DNA of 64,000 nucleotides from Straminergon stramineum (Eukaryota > Streptophyta > Bryopsida > Hypnales > Calliergonaceae), in the NCBI GenBank assembly GCA_963920665.1, contig OY987273.1, positions 14,820,501-14,884,500 on the forward strand. The letters are read 5' to 3'. The position numbers and the translations under genes are program-made. Position 1 is the first letter of the stretch. The number at the start of each line of letters is the position of its first letter. The notes below the pieces were generated by a model, which was not told the origin of the DNA, ran no database searches, and was given only the letters and a program-made list of their open reading frames with translations. This document shows positions 62,745 through 64,000 of this stretch, one piece after another.

Positions 62745-63775
62745 CTGAAGTGACTCATCATATGTGTGCCGTAACTTTCCAATGGAAAACCAAAATACAC
62801 GAATCCTTCTATCAGGCGATGTGTTTACAAATTGCTTCCCATCAGGGCTCACTTGCTCACAATAAGATCCATTCACTCTACCATTAAAGACACACCCACA
62901 AGTTCAGTTGCAATTCAAGAATACAAGCCTTACATTTTTGATCTCGTACTCACTCTACAGAAATTGAGAATTGAAGTAGTTGTCAGAATACACATAAACT
63001 ATGGTTCTCTTCACATATGCAGGATATAAGGAGGTAATTCAACAAACAGCAAGTGTGCATGCAAGACGGGGAATGAGTACAGACCTCAAGGGAGGACACA
63101 GTTGTCTTTGCTTTCACAAGTGTGTACAGATCAGCCTCCACTTAGAACTTAAACTGCAAACTACACCATTACCCTTATTCATTCCAATTCCCACCACTTA
63201 AACCCTATATTTGACATGCATAGACGTCATAGATTTTGACGGAGTCAAAGATAACGACCCATCAATCAATAGTGCTGGGAATAAACAATCCCAAGAAAAT
63301 AAAGCCCCCGTCACATTTCTTTAAAGAACGAAAACGTGGAGTCCCCCAAAACCTTAAAAACAAGTACAAATTTCCAAGGCAATAGAGAAAAAAAAAAGAT
63401 AAATACCCGTGCTTAGGGAACTCCAAGGTTTTAGGGCTCCAATATTCAAGCAAAGCCTTGGCATCTGCAGAAACTACAATATCCAATGCTGGACAAAACG
63501 TCGAGATCTTCATTGGAGCCATGTGAATATGCTTCAATATTATGGGCTTGTTGCTACCAGATCGTGCATATAAAATGTAAACATGCAGAGAGGTTTTGTC
63601 GCTTATTGCAAGCTTGGCCCTTCCATCACCTTGCTTGAATACCCACTCAACAACTTGCGGCATGAACATTAATTTCAGCATGGCAATCATGTCATAATTG
63701 ATCACATCATACATCTTGATAGCCTCGTCATCGGATATTGTGCAACACAGCAACCCATCTGCACTCACTTAAACA
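62745..63775 (-). pseudogene. Cyclophilin-71-like WD40 exons, truncated
   Basis: Three exons match the WD40 part of plant CYP71-type peptidyl-prolyl isomerases (human PPWD1 family), in order. The first (about 63774-63407) has SADGLLCCTISDDEAIKMYD, VINYDMIAMLKL, RAKLAISDKTSLHVYI, ARSGSNKPI and ALLEYWSPKTLEFPK. The second (63140-63085) has EADLYTLVKAKTTVSSLE with donor GTCTGT. The third (62855-62745) has VSPDGKQFVNTSPDRRIRVF, WFSIGKLRHTYDESLQ with donor GTAACG. These proteins bind histone H3 and affect chromatin in meristem genes. Expected following segments (AQDLQ..., then the cyclophilin domain) were not found down to 60.9 kb. N-terminal exons would lie beyond 64000, but none is seen at 63780-64000. 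A small substitution (ILYARSG for IYDPRSG) also departs from the family. A partial duplicate is the likeliest reading. Confidence 0.8.
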
Positions 63776-63779
63776 TGAA

Positions 63780-64000
63780 AATAAGCTTCACGAATCATGA
63801 ACAAACTTGTGCAACAGATTAGTGACTATAACATTGACGTCAAAATGAAGTCCACCACTAGATCACAACAACCCATATATCAATAAGTAAAAACCATGTC
63901 AATAGAAATGGACGGAATGTTTTCAAAGCTCATATCGCAAGAAAATCGGGCAAATTACATTGAAATTCTCACTTATTTACACATTCATAATAACCAAATT
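63780..64000. other. Likely intron or upstream sequence of the cyclophilin-71-like copy
   Basis: A+T-rich, no coding-like segment seen. The next upstream exon should lie beyond the window edge. Confidence 0.3.

Overview
This window looks like nuclear DNA of a land plant. TTTAGGG-type telomere-like repeats occur at several places. The gene remnants have GT-AG introns and belong to plant families: a CGFS glutaredoxin, a plastid-type 3-oxoacyl-ACP reductase, a phloem-protein-2 domain, a cyclophilin-71 WD40 segment and a GMI1/SMCHD1-like protein. An erythromycin-esterase homologue and a Crinkler-like nuclease/kinase gene hint at a bryophyte, lycophyte or other early-branching lineage. That is inference, and the species cannot be read from the sequence. 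I found no rRNA or tRNA gene, CRISPR array or prokaryotic operon.

Layout. 0.4-2.1 kb (+): erythromycin-esterase-like pseudogene with introns and two Trp-to-stop changes. 3.5-10.2 kb (-): GMI1/SMCHD1-like gene with many exons, one split by a 3.64-kb hAT-type element (3981-7620) with a perfect 8-bp target duplication. 12.9-16.8 kb: degenerate transposon-type region with a long broken ORF (-). 22.5-23.1 kb (-): monothiol glutaredoxin pseudogene. 25.5-25.84 kb (-): 3-oxoacyl-ACP reductase pseudogene. 29.38-34.15 kb: a second hAT-type element, 4.77 kb, with an 8-bp near-perfect target duplication. 35.9-36.8 kb (-): phloem-protein-2-like gene. 40.7-41.6 kb (+): PIF/Harbinger transposase relic. 42.4-44.8 kb (+): unassigned exons. 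46.6-50.0 kb (-): coiled-coil / PD-(D/E)xK-like / protein kinase gene of Crinkler type. 50.6-54.7 and 56.9-59.2 kb: very A+T-rich, CpG-poor tracts. 59.26-59.49 kb: regular 25-bp tandem array. 60.9-62.5 kb (-): coiled-coil exons. 62.7-63.8 kb (-): truncated cyclophilin-71 WD40 exons.

Most recognisable genes keep their introns but carry stops or frameshifts. They therefore decayed as genomic copies, not as retrocopies. A gene graveyard with A+T drift and transposon insertion fits a non-recombining or heterochromatic region, such as a sex chromosome or pericentromere. The genes do not form a common pathway.

The most novel signal is a pair of non-autonomous hAT-type elements that share the end CATGGTTGT. 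Both carry expanded subterminal GC-rich arrays with a 21-22-bp unit beginning GGGCG, and neither has a visible transposase. The second main point is the Crinkler-like gene in what seems to be a plant genome.
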